Shown: positions 27,044-35,693 of the stretch, in pieces
Position numbering within the stretch: position 1 is the first letter of the stretch
Layout of the letters: every line of letters begins with the position of its first letter
Assembly (NCBI GenBank): GCA_013138975.1
Contig: WTBR01000104.1
Location: 1-64,000, forward strand
DNA from: Bacteroidales bacterium
GTDB lineage: Bacteria > Bacteroidota > Bacteroidia > Bacteroidales > UBA12077
Reading direction: 5' to 3'
Length of the DNA stretch: 64,000 nucleotides
The notes under the pieces: model-generated
What the model saw: the letters and a program-made list of their open reading frames with translations, nothing else
The model's database searches: none
Told to the model about the DNA's origin: nothing
Position numbers and translations under genes: made by a program

Positions 27044-27078
27044 TGTCCGAGATTTTAAACTACTCTCGGACATCTTTT
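27044..27078 (+). terminator. Intrinsic terminator after the His-rich lipoprotein gene
   Basis: TGTCCGAGA (27044-27052) pairs perfectly with TCTCGGACA (27064-27072), 11-nt loop, then CTTTT. It lies inside the upstream open extension of the next gene and therefore argues for that gene starting at ATG 27091. Confidence 0.7.
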
Positions 27079-27090
27079 CTAAAACAAAAA

Positions 27091-27657
27091 ATGAAACTTC
27101 AAAAGCTAAACAGAAATGTCCATCGCGACTTAGGTTATATTTTCTTTTTTTTATCTATCGTTTACGGCTTATCAGGAATTGCATTAAACCATATTGATGA
27201 TTGGAATCCAAGTTATAACATAAAATATTCTGAAATAAACGTTAAGCCTTCTTCGCTTATAAAAAAGAATTTAAATCGTGCCAAAATAATTTCTTTGTTA
27301 GAAACTTATGTCCCAAACGAAAAATATAAAAATTATTATTTCCCTGATGACAGCACCTTAAAGGTTTTTGTAAAAGATGGGAATTTAGTTTTGAATTTAG
27401 AAACAGGACAAGGATATCTTGAAACTTCAAAACGACGACCAATCTTACATATGAGTAATTACTTACACTATAATCCTAAGAAATGGTGGACGGCAATTTC
27501 CGATATTTACGCAATATCTCTTATTTTACTTGCAAGTACCGGCTTGTTTATTGTAAAAGGCAAAAAAGGCATTAAAGGCCGTGGTGCATGGTTAACCGGA
27601 TTAGGCATAATAGTTCCTATTGTGTACTTGTTATTTTATTACTGGAAGGTATTTTGA
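27091..27657 (+). CDS. PepSY-associated transmembrane protein
   Basis: 188 residues: a membrane helix near the N-terminus (after MKLQKLNRNVHRDLGY), a loop with IDDWNPSY, a PepSY-like soluble middle, HMSNYLHYNP near residue 130, and two C-terminal helices. This is the reduced PepSY-TM type common in Bacteroidota; relatives of the larger family act in iron or flavin reduction near TonB receptors. The start at ATG 27091 is chosen because the upstream TTG frame runs through a terminator hairpin. The gene ends with TGA overlapping the TTG start of the LysE-type gene. Confidence 0.8.
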   Translation: MKLQKLNRNVHRDLGYIFFFLSIVYGLSGIALNHIDDWNPSYNIKYSEINVKPSSLIKKNLNRAKIISLLETYVPNEKYKNYYFPDDSTLKVFVKDGNLVLNLETGQGYLETSKRRPILHMSNYLHYNPKKWWTAISDIYAISLILLASTGLFIVKGKKGIKGRGAWLTGLGIIVPIVYLLFYYWKVF

Positions 27658-28283
27658 ATGAAATTCTAACACCTATAATTTTAGGGCTAATTGGGGGTGT
27701 AACTCCAGGTCCTATTATACTATTAGCTTTTTCTGAAGTTTTAAAAGGTTCTAAAAAAGGTTTAGCAAATGGAGGAATATACCTTATCTATGCAGGTCTT
27801 ACCGAATTCTTCATCGGACTATTTCTAATTATCACATCAAAAAGTTTTCAGGTTCCAGCAATAGTCTTCCACTTACTTTCAATTATCGGAATAGTATTAC
27901 TCATTTATATTGCAATTAAAATATTTAATATTAGATCTATTAAATACAACGACAAGACAACAAGCATAAGACCAATTCATATTATCGGATTAATGATTCT
28001 TAACGGACCTCTTTGGGTGTTTTGGGTATCGGTTTGTTTACCTTCTGCTTTTAAATTAGGGCAATTGGTAAATCATGGAGAGTATATTTTTTTACTCGTC
28101 TTTGAATTTTCAATGATGACAGGTTTAGGAATAATGCTATTTGGATTTAATACTTTTCGTGATTATTTATCAAATTATAAAATTGTACGTATTACATTCC
28201 GAATCTTAACTATAATCTTAGGTTTATTAATAATTAAAATGATTTACACTGAATCTCTTTTCTTTTGCTCCCTTATAAAATAA
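27654..28283 (+). CDS. LysE/RhtB-family exporter
   Basis: 209 residues with about six hydrophobic segments. LGLIGGVTPGPIILLAFSEVLKGSKKG is the N-terminal LysE-superfamily block (split here over residues 8-34). Such proteins export amino acids, or in some branches metal ions or quorum compounds. The frame is open to an ATG at 27588 inside the PepSY gene, but the TTG at 27654 (NEILTP start) overlaps the PepSY stop as TTGA, the usual layout for coupled translation, and removes a hydrophilic tail not seen in the family. Confidence 0.8.
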   Translation: MNEILTPIILGLIGGVTPGPIILLAFSEVLKGSKKGLANGGIYLIYAGLTEFFIGLFLIITSKSFQVPAIVFHLLSIIGIVLLIYIAIKIFNIRSIKYNDKTTSIRPIHIIGLMILNGPLWVFWVSVCLPSAFKLGQLVNHGEYIFLLVFEFSMMTGLGIMLFGFNTFRDYLSNYKIVRITFRILTIILGLLIIKMIYTESLFFCSLIK

Positions 28284-28292
28284 TACTTTGTT

Positions 28293-28377
28293 AACCTTTG
28301 GCAAAGTTGAATTTCACAAACAATCAAACTACTGATAATTAGTCGTATGATTAAATTAAGCTAACTTTGTCAAAGTT
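28293..28377. repeat. Pair of AACTTTGnCAAAGTT palindromes
   Basis: AACCTTTGGCAAAGTT (28293-28308) and AACTTTGTCAAAGTT (28363-28377) lie 54 bases apart in the gap between the convergent LysE-type and mgtE genes. Each is self-complementary and each can pair with the other. They could be operator-like sites or halves of a small dispersed repeat. Confidence 0.4.
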
Positions 28378-28430
28378 CTTAATTTCAAACTAATACAAAA
28401 ATGTAACGAACTATTAATAAAAGATTCCTT

Positions 28431-29786
28431 TTAAAATAAAGCAAAAAAAGCACGGGCAATCATAAGATAAATAAACAAGCCCATAATATCATTTACTGTT
28501 GTTATAAATGGACCAGTGGCTAATGCAGGATCTATTTTAAATTTATCCAACATCATAGGCACAAAAGTTCCAAACAAAGAAGCAAATATTATAACTGAGA
28601 ATAAGGCTGCGCTAACAGTCATTGTTAAAGCAAAAGATTCTGTAAAGAAATAATTATAGGCAAATATAGCTGATGACAGCACAACTCCATTTATGGAAGC
28701 AACTCCTAGTTCCTTGAGTAGCTTTCTACCAATCCCTTCAAACCCCATCGAATTACTTGCCAATGCTTGCACTATTATTGAAGATGATTGTACTCCTACA
28801 TTTCCGCCCATCGCAGCAATTAATGGAATAAAAAATGCCATTTTAGGATTTATTCCCAGATCAACTTCGTAAACTCCCATCACTAATGCCGCAATAACAC
28901 CCCCAAACAAACCTATAAACAACCACGGGATTCGTGCTCGTGTTAGAGCCCATACACTATCTGATGATTCAACGTCCTGCGTAATACCTGAAACTAATTG
29001 ATAATCACGTTCTGCCTCTTCACGAATAACATCCACAACATCATCAATAGTAATTCGACCAACCAACCTGTATAAAGTATCAACTACCGGTAAGGCTACA
29101 AGGTCGTATTTATCCATAATGTTAGCTACATCTTCAGAAGGAGTATCTGTTTTTACAGAAATAATATCTGTGTTAATAATATTGGCTATTTTTCTATTTG
29201 TTGCAGTAAGTAATAATTTTTTTAATGACAAAGTTCCTTTTAATACTTCATTATCATCAATAACATATACATAATAAACTTCATCAAGATCCTCTGCTTG
29301 TCTGCGCATTTCCTTAAGGCAAGTCATTATATTCCAGTTTTCATTTACTGTAATTAACTCCTTGGCCATTAATCCACCAGCAGTATCCTCATCATAATTC
29401 AAAAGATCAACAATGTCACCGGCTTGTTCTAAATCTTCAATATGCGATAACACCTCTTCCTGTTTATCTTCAGGAAACTCTCCAATAACATCGGCAGCAT
29501 CATCAGAGTCTAGTTTATTAATGAATTTTGCAATAACTTCATTGGGTAAAACTTTAAGAAACCTCTCTCTATCATCTTCTTCCAACTCAACTAAAACATC
29601 TGCAGCATCTTCAGGATCAAGCATTACATGAATAAAGCGTGCTTCTTCGACATTTAATTCATCGTAAATTTCAGCTATATCGGCCGGGTGAAGATCTTTC
29701 ACCATCTTAAAAGCCTCAACCTCATTACTTTTTTCTATGTGATCATGAAGTTGATCAATATATTCTTTGGTTAACTCGAATTGCAT
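28431..29786 (-). CDS. mgtE: Magnesium transporter MgtE
   Basis: 451 residues. MgtE N domain made of helical repeats (about 1-130, with LEEDDRERFLKVLP and LDSDDAADVIGEFPE), a pair of CBS domains (about 135-260) that sense Mg2+, and five membrane helices (about 285-450) with the selectivity region IPLIAAMGGNVGVQSSSI. Mg2+ gates the channel through the cytosolic domains. It sits 25 bases downstream of rsmA and is likely in the same transcript. Confidence 0.96.
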   Translation of the reverse strand: MQFELTKEYIDQLHDHIEKSNEVEAFKMVKDLHPADIAEIYDELNVEEARFIHVMLDPEDAADVLVELEEDDRERFLKVLPNEVIAKFINKLDSDDAADVIGEFPEDKQEEVLSHIEDLEQAGDIVDLLNYDEDTAGGLMAKELITVNENWNIMTCLKEMRRQAEDLDEVYYVYVIDDNEVLKGTLSLKKLLLTATNRKIANIINTDIISVKTDTPSEDVANIMDKYDLVALPVVDTLYRLVGRITIDDVVDVIREEAERDYQLVSGITQDVESSDSVWALTRARIPWLFIGLFGGVIAALVMGVYEVDLGINPKMAFFIPLIAAMGGNVGVQSSSIIVQALASNSMGFEGIGRKLLKELGVASINGVVLSSAIFAYNYFFTESFALTMTVSAALFSVIIFASLFGTFVPMMLDKFKIDPALATGPFITTVNDIMGLFIYLMIARAFFALF

Positions 29787-29811
29787 AAGACAATATTTTT
29801 GAATTACAATA

Positions 29812-30588
29812 TTACTTTACATCTGGATCAATAAGATTTGTAAGATAAATAAATTCTTCAACACTTAACTGTTCGGGTCGCTGCCCAAAAATTTCATTAT
29901 CTGTCGGTAAATTTATTAAAATACTTTTTAAAGAATTTCGTAAAGTCTTTCTACGTTGGTTAAATCCCTGTTTTACAATCTTAAAAAACAGCTCTTCATT
30001 GCAGCCCAGGTTTTTTCTATTATTCCTTTTTAAATGTATAACTGCTGAATTTACTTTTGGCGGAGGATTAAATACTTTAGGCCCTACGGTAAACAAATAA
30101 TCAATATCATAAAAGGCCTGTAAAAACACACTAAGTATTCCGTAAGTTTTATTTCCATGAGAAGCTTTAATTCTATCAGCAACTTCTTTCTGAATCATAC
30201 AAATAACATCTAAAACCAAATCTCGATTTGCTAGTACTTTAAAAAATATTTGACTGGAAATATTATAAGGGAAATTTCCAATAATAGTCATTGATTCACT
30301 GAAAAGTTCTTTTAAATCAAATTTCAAAATATTTTTTAAAATAAGTTTGTCACCTAATTCAGGGTAAGCCTGTTGTAAATACTCATATGCCTCAGTATCT
30401 ATCTCAATAGCGTATAGATTAATGTCTTCTTTTTTTGATAAAAAAGATGTTAAAACACCTGTACCAGGGCCAATCTCCAAAACCGTTTTTTGAGATAATC
30501 CATCGATAGTATCTACAATTTTTTGTGCGATATTTAAATCAGTTAAAAAATGCTGACCTAAACTTTTTTTGGGGCGAACATAACTCAT
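29812..30588 (-). CDS. rsmA: 16S rRNA dimethyladenosine transferase
   Basis: 258 residues. It dimethylates the two adjacent adenines in the 3'-terminal hairpin of 16S rRNA during small-subunit assembly. KKSLGQHFLTD at the N-terminus, the SAM loop LEIGPGTGVLT and the catalytic NFPYNIS (NLPY-type motif) are clear, and FNPPPKVNSAV follows. Upstream gene of an rsmA-mgtE pair. Confidence 0.97.
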   Translation of the reverse strand: MSYVRPKKSLGQHFLTDLNIAQKIVDTIDGLSQKTVLEIGPGTGVLTSFLSKKEDINLYAIEIDTEAYEYLQQAYPELGDKLILKNILKFDLKELFSESMTIIGNFPYNISSQIFFKVLANRDLVLDVICMIQKEVADRIKASHGNKTYGILSVFLQAFYDIDYLFTVGPKVFNPPPKVNSAVIHLKRNNRKNLGCNEELFFKIVKQGFNQRRKTLRNSLKSILINLPTDNEIFGQRPEQLSVEEFIYLTNLIDPDVK

Positions 30589-30738
30589 ATTAAAAAATTA
30601 AAAATGAAGAATTACAAATTATTAATTAGTTTTAAATCTGGAACTCAAAACTATAATCTCTAAACAATAAACTTTAAACTGAATTGCTGCAAAGATCGAA
30701 AAACTTACATCAATTTCAAACTATTGAGATTCTTCTTA

Positions 30739-30746
30739 TATCTTTG
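30739..30746 (+). promoter_or_regulatory. Putative -7 box for the flippase-like gene
   Basis: TATCTTTG, 22 bases upstream of ATG 30769. It lies within the upstream open extension of that gene and supports the shorter start. Confidence 0.5.
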
Positions 30747-30768
30747 GATTTATAGAATAATAAATTTA

Positions 30769-31737
30769 ATGAAAAGTAAATCAACAAAAATCATTCTAAG
30801 CATTCTGCTAATATTACTATCATACGGATTTGTAACATATAAAATATTGAACTTTAATGAGTTAAATGAACTGAGCTTTATTCCTCAATATTATTCATTT
30901 TCTGATTTTCTTTTATTACTACTTGTTTTTTTGTTAATGATTTTTAATTGGAGCATAGAAACTATCAAATGGAAAATTCTAATTGATAAAATCCAGAATC
31001 TCAAATTCTATACAGCTTTTAAAGCAGTTCTTTCAGGGATAACAATAGGTATTTTTACTCCAAACAGAATTGGTGATATTGGTGGAAGAGTGCTTTTTAT
31101 TAATAAAGGGAATCGGACTTTTGGTGTATTAGCAACCGGCATTGGAAGTTTTGCCCAATTCTTAACTACTTTAAGTGCAGGAATTTTAGGTTTTATTCTA
31201 TTCCTTATTTTATTCCCCAATAAAATAATTATTAACCCTATATTTAATATAACAACAGTTATTTGTCTTACCCTTATTTTATTGATTTTAATTTGGGTGT
31301 ATTTTAAAATAAAATTAATCAAACCAATTCTTTTAAAATTTCCTTTTTTCAAAACTCGTGAAAATCAGCTTGAATACTTCTCAGAAACAAAATCTAAATT
31401 ATTGCTAAAAGTGCTATTATTAAGCTTTACTCGTTATATTATTTTTTCAAGTCAATTTTATCTTTTACTTATATTCTTTGATATTCATATAACTATAATT
31501 CAGGCTTATATTTCAATTAGTCTTATCTACTTATTTGCCACAATCATTCCAACAACTACTCTTATAGAACTAGGTGTTCGTGGTTCTCTTTCAATTTTCT
31601 TTCTTGGGATGTTTTCCAATAATATTATTGGAATTATTTTATCAACTATGATTTTATGGTTTATCAATTTAGCAATTCCTTCTATTATTGGCTCCTTTTT
31701 TTTCTTTAAAAATCGACTTATACAAAATAATAAATAG
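30769..31737 (+). CDS. LPG_synthase_TM (UPF0104) family membrane protein
   Basis: 322 residues with seven or eight hydrophobic segments, the transmembrane domain related to the lysyl-phosphatidylglycerol synthase/flippase family. The block FTPNRIGDIGGR (near residue 96) is the family signature. Relatives without the aminoacyltransferase domain are thought to move or modify lipids; its substrate is unknown. The frame is open upstream to a TTG at 30724, but a -7 box lies in that extension, so ATG 30769 (MKSKSTK) is used. Confidence 0.8.
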   Translation: MKSKSTKIILSILLILLSYGFVTYKILNFNELNELSFIPQYYSFSDFLLLLLVFLLMIFNWSIETIKWKILIDKIQNLKFYTAFKAVLSGITIGIFTPNRIGDIGGRVLFINKGNRTFGVLATGIGSFAQFLTTLSAGILGFILFLILFPNKIIINPIFNITTVICLTLILLILIWVYFKIKLIKPILLKFPFFKTRENQLEYFSETKSKLLLKVLLLSFTRYIIFSSQFYLLLIFFDIHITIIQAYISISLIYLFATIIPTTTLIELGVRGSLSIFFLGMFSNNIIGIILSTMILWFINLAIPSIIGSFFFFKNRLIQNNK

Positions 31738-31787
31738 TTACATTTGTATTTTCAAAGATAATCGCATCTTTTATTCTTTTAATCTTT

Positions 31788-32423
31788 ATGAATTATAAAA
31801 AACTTTTACGTACAGCATTAATCCTAAGCATTATAACAATAGTTTATAATGTTATCGAGGGAATTGTATCTGTTTATTTTGGATTAGAAGATGAAACATT
31901 ATCGCTCCTTGGTTTTGGAACTGATAGTTTTGTTGAAGTAATTTCAGGTATTGGAATTGCTCACATGGTTTTCAGAATGAAAAGTTCTGAAGTTGAGAAT
32001 AGGGATAAGTTTGAACGACAAGCATTAAGAATAACAGGTGCTGGGTTTTATATTTTAACAACTGGAATTATTGTTGGAGCAGTATTTAGTATTATTGAAA
32101 AAAACAAACCTGAAACAACTATTCCCGGATTAATAATAGCAGGAATTTCAATTCTCACTATGTATTTTTTATTGCGATATAAATTAACAATTGGAAAAAA
32201 ATTAAGCTCCGATGCAATTATTGCAGATGCTAATTGCACGAAATCTTGTTTATATTTATCAATTGTGTTGTTAGTTTCAAGTGGATTGTATGAGATTTTT
32301 GAAATAGGGTACATTGATATAATAGGGTCATTATTAATAGCTTATTTTACTTTTAAAGAAGGACGAGAGGCTTTTGAAAAAGTGAAAAAGAATAAAATTG
32401 CATGCTGTTGCAATTGTAATTGA
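31788..32423 (+). CDS. CDF-like cation transporter membrane protein with Cys tail
   Basis: 211 residues with about five or six hydrophobic segments. VYNVIEGIVSVYFG and GFGTDSFVEVISG resemble the transmembrane part of cation diffusion facilitators, with Asp and Glu in the metal-site helix; the usual cytoplasmic C-terminal domain is missing. The protein ends in a cysteine cluster (ACCCNCN), likely to bind a soft metal such as Cu(I) or Zn(II). It stands just before the tandem leader RNAs and copper operon, which fits metal transport. Confidence 0.75.
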   Translation: MNYKKLLRTALILSIITIVYNVIEGIVSVYFGLEDETLSLLGFGTDSFVEVISGIGIAHMVFRMKSSEVENRDKFERQALRITGAGFYILTTGIIVGAVFSIIEKNKPETTIPGLIIAGISILTMYFLLRYKLTIGKKLSSDAIIADANCTKSCLYLSIVLLVSSGLYEIFEIGYIDIIGSLLIAYFTFKEGREAFEKVKKNKIACCCNCN

Positions 32424-32474
32424 AAAAATTAAACATTTTTTTACAAAAAAAATAGATAACTGTGAACAATTTTA

Positions 32475-32482
32475 TATCTTTG
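32475..32482 (+). promoter_or_regulatory. Putative -7 box of leader RNA copy 1
   Basis: TATCTTTG, 17 bases before the hairpin. The matching position in copy 2 (32675-32682) reads TATTTTTA, one base off consensus, so copy 1 is the likelier transcription start. Confidence 0.5.
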
Positions 32483-32488
32483 TTGTTA

Positions 32489-32579
32489 TAAAATATAGTC
32501 GGTTTCGGAGGCAGGGTTAATAACAAGGTAATTTTTCTCATAATCATTTTCTTTGACGCTTCCGAGACCGATTTTTTTT
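32489..32579 (+). ncRNA. Hairpin-terminator RNA, copy 1
   Basis: A 14-bp stem (arms 32499-32512 and 32558-32571, two G-U pairs) encloses a 45-nt loop and is followed by eight T residues: an intrinsic terminator whose large loop is identical in both copies. It could be a free small RNA of about 90 nt or the first of two attenuators. No open frame with a start codon lies in the transcript. No known family was recognised. Confidence 0.55.
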
Positions 32580-32688
32580 ACAAAAGCAACGATTATAATT
32601 ACATGTTGTAATTATAATTTTAAGCTTTAAACAAAAAAATGTAAAAAAACAAACAATAACAGTGAACAATTTTATATTTTTACTGTTA

Positions 32689-32779
32689 TAAAATATAGTC
32701 GGTTTCGGAAGCAGGGTTAATAACAAGGTAATTTTTCTCATAATCATTTTCTTTGACGCTTCCGGGATCGATTTTTTTT
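32689..32779 (+). ncRNA. Hairpin-terminator leader RNA, copy 2 (attenuator candidate)
   Basis: Arms 32699-32712 and 32758-32771, loop 32713-32757, T run 32772-32779, then only 10 bases to an AGGAGG site and 21 to the DUF302 ATG. A terminator in the leader this close to the start codon is the arrangement of transcription attenuators and riboswitches. The three stem differences from copy 1 all keep base pairing. Confidence 0.6.
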
Positions 32780-32789
32780 ATATATAAAG

Positions 32790-32795
32790 AGGAGG
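32790..32795 (+). promoter_or_regulatory. Strong Shine-Dalgarno of the DUF302 gene
   Basis: AGGAGG five bases before ATG 32801; decides the start against the upstream TTG frame at 32753, which runs through the terminator. Confidence 0.7.
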
Positions 32796-32800
32796 TCGTA

Positions 32801-33187
32801 ATGTCATATTACATTAATAAAATTATTCCTACCGACTTTGATTCCGCCATTAAAAGAGTAACCGAAAATTTAAAATCCGAAGGATTTGGTATTTTAACCG
32901 AAATTGATGTTCAAGAAACATTAAAAAAGAAAATCAATGTCGATTTTAGGAGATATATAATACTAGGAGCTTGCAATCCCCCAAGTGCATACAAAGCATT
33001 ATCAAACGAACCTTATATTGGATTAATGTTACCATGTAACATTGTTGTGCAAGAAACCGTAGATGGTAAAATTGATGTTTCTGCTGTTGATCCACAAGCA
33101 TCAATGCAAGCTGTAAACAACCCTGCATTAGCAGAAATTGCAGAGGATATAAAAACCAAACTCGAGCGAGTTATAAAATCATTATAA
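32801..33187 (+). CDS. DUF302 family protein
   Basis: 128 residues, no signal peptide. VTENLKSEGFGILTEIDVQETLKKK, RRYIILGACNPPSAYKAL and LMLPCNIVVQE (read as separate blocks) are the DUF302 signature; the conserved ACNP and LPCN cysteines could bind a metal. DUF302 proteins often sit with copper or other metal resistance genes. Here it leads an operon with the HMA protein (2 bases downstream) and CopA. Confidence 0.85.
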   Translation: MSYYINKIIPTDFDSAIKRVTENLKSEGFGILTEIDVQETLKKKINVDFRRYIILGACNPPSAYKALSNEPYIGLMLPCNIVVQETVDGKIDVSAVDPQASMQAVNNPALAEIAEDIKTKLERVIKSL

Positions 33188-33189
33188 AC

Positions 33190-33411
33190 ATGCAAACGTT
33201 AAGATTTAAAACCAGCCTTAAATGTAACGGCTGTGTAAATGCTATTAAACCAAGTATGGATTCAATAAACGGAATCAAAATATGGAGAGTTTTTCTTGAT
33301 GTTCAGGAAAAAACATTGGAAGTAGATCTTGATGATTCTAATTCAGAACAAATCGCCAATGCTGTAAAAGAAGCGGTTACAAATGCTGGATATACTATTG
33401 AAAGAATATAA
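33190..33411 (+). CDS. CopZ-like heavy-metal-associated domain protein
   Basis: 73 residues, one HMA ferredoxin-like domain with the metal site KCNGCV (CxxC, Cys12 and Cys15). Such small proteins carry Cu(I) to P-type ATPases. It begins 2 bases after the DUF302 stop and 14 bases before CopA, so it is translated with them. The usual MxCxxC Met is replaced by Leu. Confidence 0.88.
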   Translation: MQTLRFKTSLKCNGCVNAIKPSMDSINGIKIWRVFLDVQEKTLEVDLDDSNSEQIANAVKEAVTNAGYTIERI

Positions 33412-33425
33412 AACATTTTGTTAAA

Positions 33426-35645
33426 GTGAGTTTGAAGAAAGAAACATATCCGGTTGAAGAAATGAGTTGTGCTGTTTGTGCACAAAGTGTTGAATCAATG
33501 TTATCATCTATTCCAGGTGTAAAATCAGCAATTGTTAACTTTGCTTCGGCAAGTGTTTTAATTGAATTTAATGAAAAAAATGTTTCTGCTCAAGATTTAA
33601 AAAATGCAGTTAATAGCATAGGATACAAATTAATTATAAATCAATCCAAAAATAATATTGAAGAAATTGAAGCTAAAGAAAAAGCACATTTAAAAATAGC
33701 AAAACATAAAGCTTTATATTCTATTCTTTTGGCATCTCCTGTTTTTTCAATATCCATGTTTTTTGCGCATATTCCTTATGCTAATTGGATTATGCTATTA
33801 TTAACAATCCCGGTATTAGCTTGGTTTGGACGCGACTTTTTTATTATTGCTTTTAAGCAAGCAAAAAATAAATTGGTAAATATGGATACTTTGGTTGCTT
33901 TAAGTACCGGAACGGCATTTTTATTTAGCACTTTTAATACTTTTTTTCCTGATTTTCTTATTTCAAAAGGAATAATACCGCATGTATACTTCGAAGCTGC
34001 TGTGATAATTATTGCCTTAATTCTTTTAGGAAGATATCTTGAAGAAAAGGCCAAATCAAAAACTTCTACTTCCATTAAAAAATTAATGGGATTAAAAGTA
34101 AAAACAGCTCGAGTTATTAGAAATAATGAGGAGCAAGAAATTTCCATAAACGATGTTATTGTTGGAGATATATTAATTATTCGACCAGGTGAACGAATTC
34201 CTGTTGATGGTAAAGTTGTTGAAGGAACATCTTTTATTGACGAAAGTATGATCACGGGAGAAGCTATTCCTGTTGAGAAAAATGAGAATGACATAGTAAT
34301 TGGAGCCACCATAAACAGAACAGGTAGTTTTAATATGATTGCTGAGAAAGTGGGGAAAGACACTATGCTTTCGCAGATTATTGAAATGGTTAAAAATGCT
34401 CAAGGAAGTAAAGCTCCTGTCCAGAAACTTGCCGATAAAATCGCATCTTTTTTTGTTCCAACAGTAATAAGTTTGGCAATTCTTAGTGCAGCAATTTGGT
34501 ATTTTCTTGGTCCCGAGCCACAAATCACCTACTCTTTTGTTACATTAGTTACTGTTTTAATAATTGCTTGCCCTTGTGCTCTTGGGCTTGCAACACCAAC
34601 AGCTTTAATGGTTGGAATTGGTAAAGGTGCCGAAAATGGAATTTTAATTAAAAATGCTGAAGCACTTGAAAATGCTAAACAAGTAAATATTATTGTTGTA
34701 GATAAAACAGGAACAATAACTAAAGGGCAACCAGAAGTAATGGAGCTTGTTTGGTTAAAAAGCGATATTAAACAAGATCAGATTTTAGAAGATGTATTGG
34801 CCATTGAGAAAAAGTCTGAGCATCCCTTGGCAAGTTCTATCGTAAAGTATTTAAATCATTTGTCAAATAGTAGTATAAATGTGATAGACTTCGTTAGCCA
34901 AACAGGTATGGGAGTTTCTGCAACAATTAATATGAATGAGTATTCAATTGGGAATTACCAATTAATGAAAGAAAATCATATTGATATTGAAGAAGAACAA
35001 CAATATTTTAATCAATACGGAAATTCAACACAAACACAAATATTCGTTGCAAAAAACAAATCAATAGTTGCCTTAATTTCCATTGCTGACAAAATAAAAG
35101 ATAGCTCAATTCGTGCTATTAAAAACCTTCATAAAATGAATCTCCAGGTTCATATGCTAACTGGCGACAATCAAGGAACTGCAAAAGAAATTGCAAATAA
35201 AACAGGTATTGACCAGTATAAAGCGGAAGTACTTCCAAAAGATAAACTCGATTATATAAAAGATCTACAACAAAAAGGATATAAAGTAGCCATGGTTGGC
35301 GATGGAATTAATGATTCTCCTGCCTTATCGCAAGCTGATATTGGAATTGCTATGGGACATGGAACTGATATTGCCATAGAAAGTGCAGATATAACATTAG
35401 TAAAAGGAGATTTAGAAAAAATTGCTGCATCTTTGAAACTTTCTAAAGCAACTGTACGAACTATTAAAGAAAATCTTTTTTGGGCTTTTATTTATAATAT
35501 TATTGCTATTCCAATTGCTGCAGGAATACTATATCCCGTAAATGGCTTTATGCTTAGCCCAATGATTGCAGGTGGAGCAATGGCTTTTAGTTCAGTTTCT
35601 GTGGTTCTGAATAGTCTAAGGTTAAAATCTAAATCTATTATTTAA
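33426..35645 (+). CDS. copA: Copper-exporting P1B-type ATPase
   Basis: 739 residues. One N-terminal HMA domain with CxxC (Cys15, Cys18; MSCAVC), eight membrane helices, the actuator motif TGEAIPVEK, the membrane metal site CPC (382-384), the phosphorylated Asp426 in DKTGT, the EHPLAS P1B histidine motif, and TGDN and GDGINDSPAL hinge motifs. The CPC type with this layout exports Cu(I) (or Ag). Starts at GTG 33426. Last gene of DUF302-HMA-copA, apparently controlled through the tandem leader RNAs, since no copper regulator gene is nearby. Confidence 0.95.
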   Translation: MSLKKETYPVEEMSCAVCAQSVESMLSSIPGVKSAIVNFASASVLIEFNEKNVSAQDLKNAVNSIGYKLIINQSKNNIEEIEAKEKAHLKIAKHKALYSILLASPVFSISMFFAHIPYANWIMLLLTIPVLAWFGRDFFIIAFKQAKNKLVNMDTLVALSTGTAFLFSTFNTFFPDFLISKGIIPHVYFEAAVIIIALILLGRYLEEKAKSKTSTSIKKLMGLKVKTARVIRNNEEQEISINDVIVGDILIIRPGERIPVDGKVVEGTSFIDESMITGEAIPVEKNENDIVIGATINRTGSFNMIAEKVGKDTMLSQIIEMVKNAQGSKAPVQKLADKIASFFVPTVISLAILSAAIWYFLGPEPQITYSFVTLVTVLIIACPCALGLATPTALMVGIGKGAENGILIKNAEALENAKQVNIIVVDKTGTITKGQPEVMELVWLKSDIKQDQILEDVLAIEKKSEHPLASSIVKYLNHLSNSSINVIDFVSQTGMGVSATINMNEYSIGNYQLMKENHIDIEEEQQYFNQYGNSTQTQIFVAKNKSIVALISIADKIKDSSIRAIKNLHKMNLQVHMLTGDNQGTAKEIANKTGIDQYKAEVLPKDKLDYIKDLQQKGYKVAMVGDGINDSPALSQADIGIAMGHGTDIAIESADITLVKGDLEKIAASLKLSKATVRTIKENLFWAFIYNIIAIPIAAGILYPVNGFMLSPMIAGGAMAFSSVSVVLNSLRLKSKSII

Positions 35646-35693
35646 TCGATAAATTAAAACAAATTGATTAATATTCTCATTCAGTAATATTAT

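Larger units (their letters stand above)
32461..32780 (+). repeat. Tandem duplication, two units exactly 200 bp apart
   Basis: About 118 bp starting at 32462 recur at 32662 with only about ten differences: GTGAACAATTTTATAT, the hairpin arms, the loop and the T run. Weaker similarity continues upstream into the 3' end of the CDF-like gene. Each unit carries a promoter-like box, a long hairpin and a terminator T run. This explains the 377-base gap 32424-32800. Confidence 0.85.

Noticed and set aside
32353..32747. Two similar minus-strand ORFs (both starting MIMRKITLLLTL) over the tandem leader units
   Set aside because: They arise from the duplicated hairpin sequence, overlap the terminators and the CDF-like gene, and resemble no protein.
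33776..34523. Two long minus-strand ORFs inside copA
   Set aside because: Shadow frames of a conserved gene; all motifs are on the plus strand.
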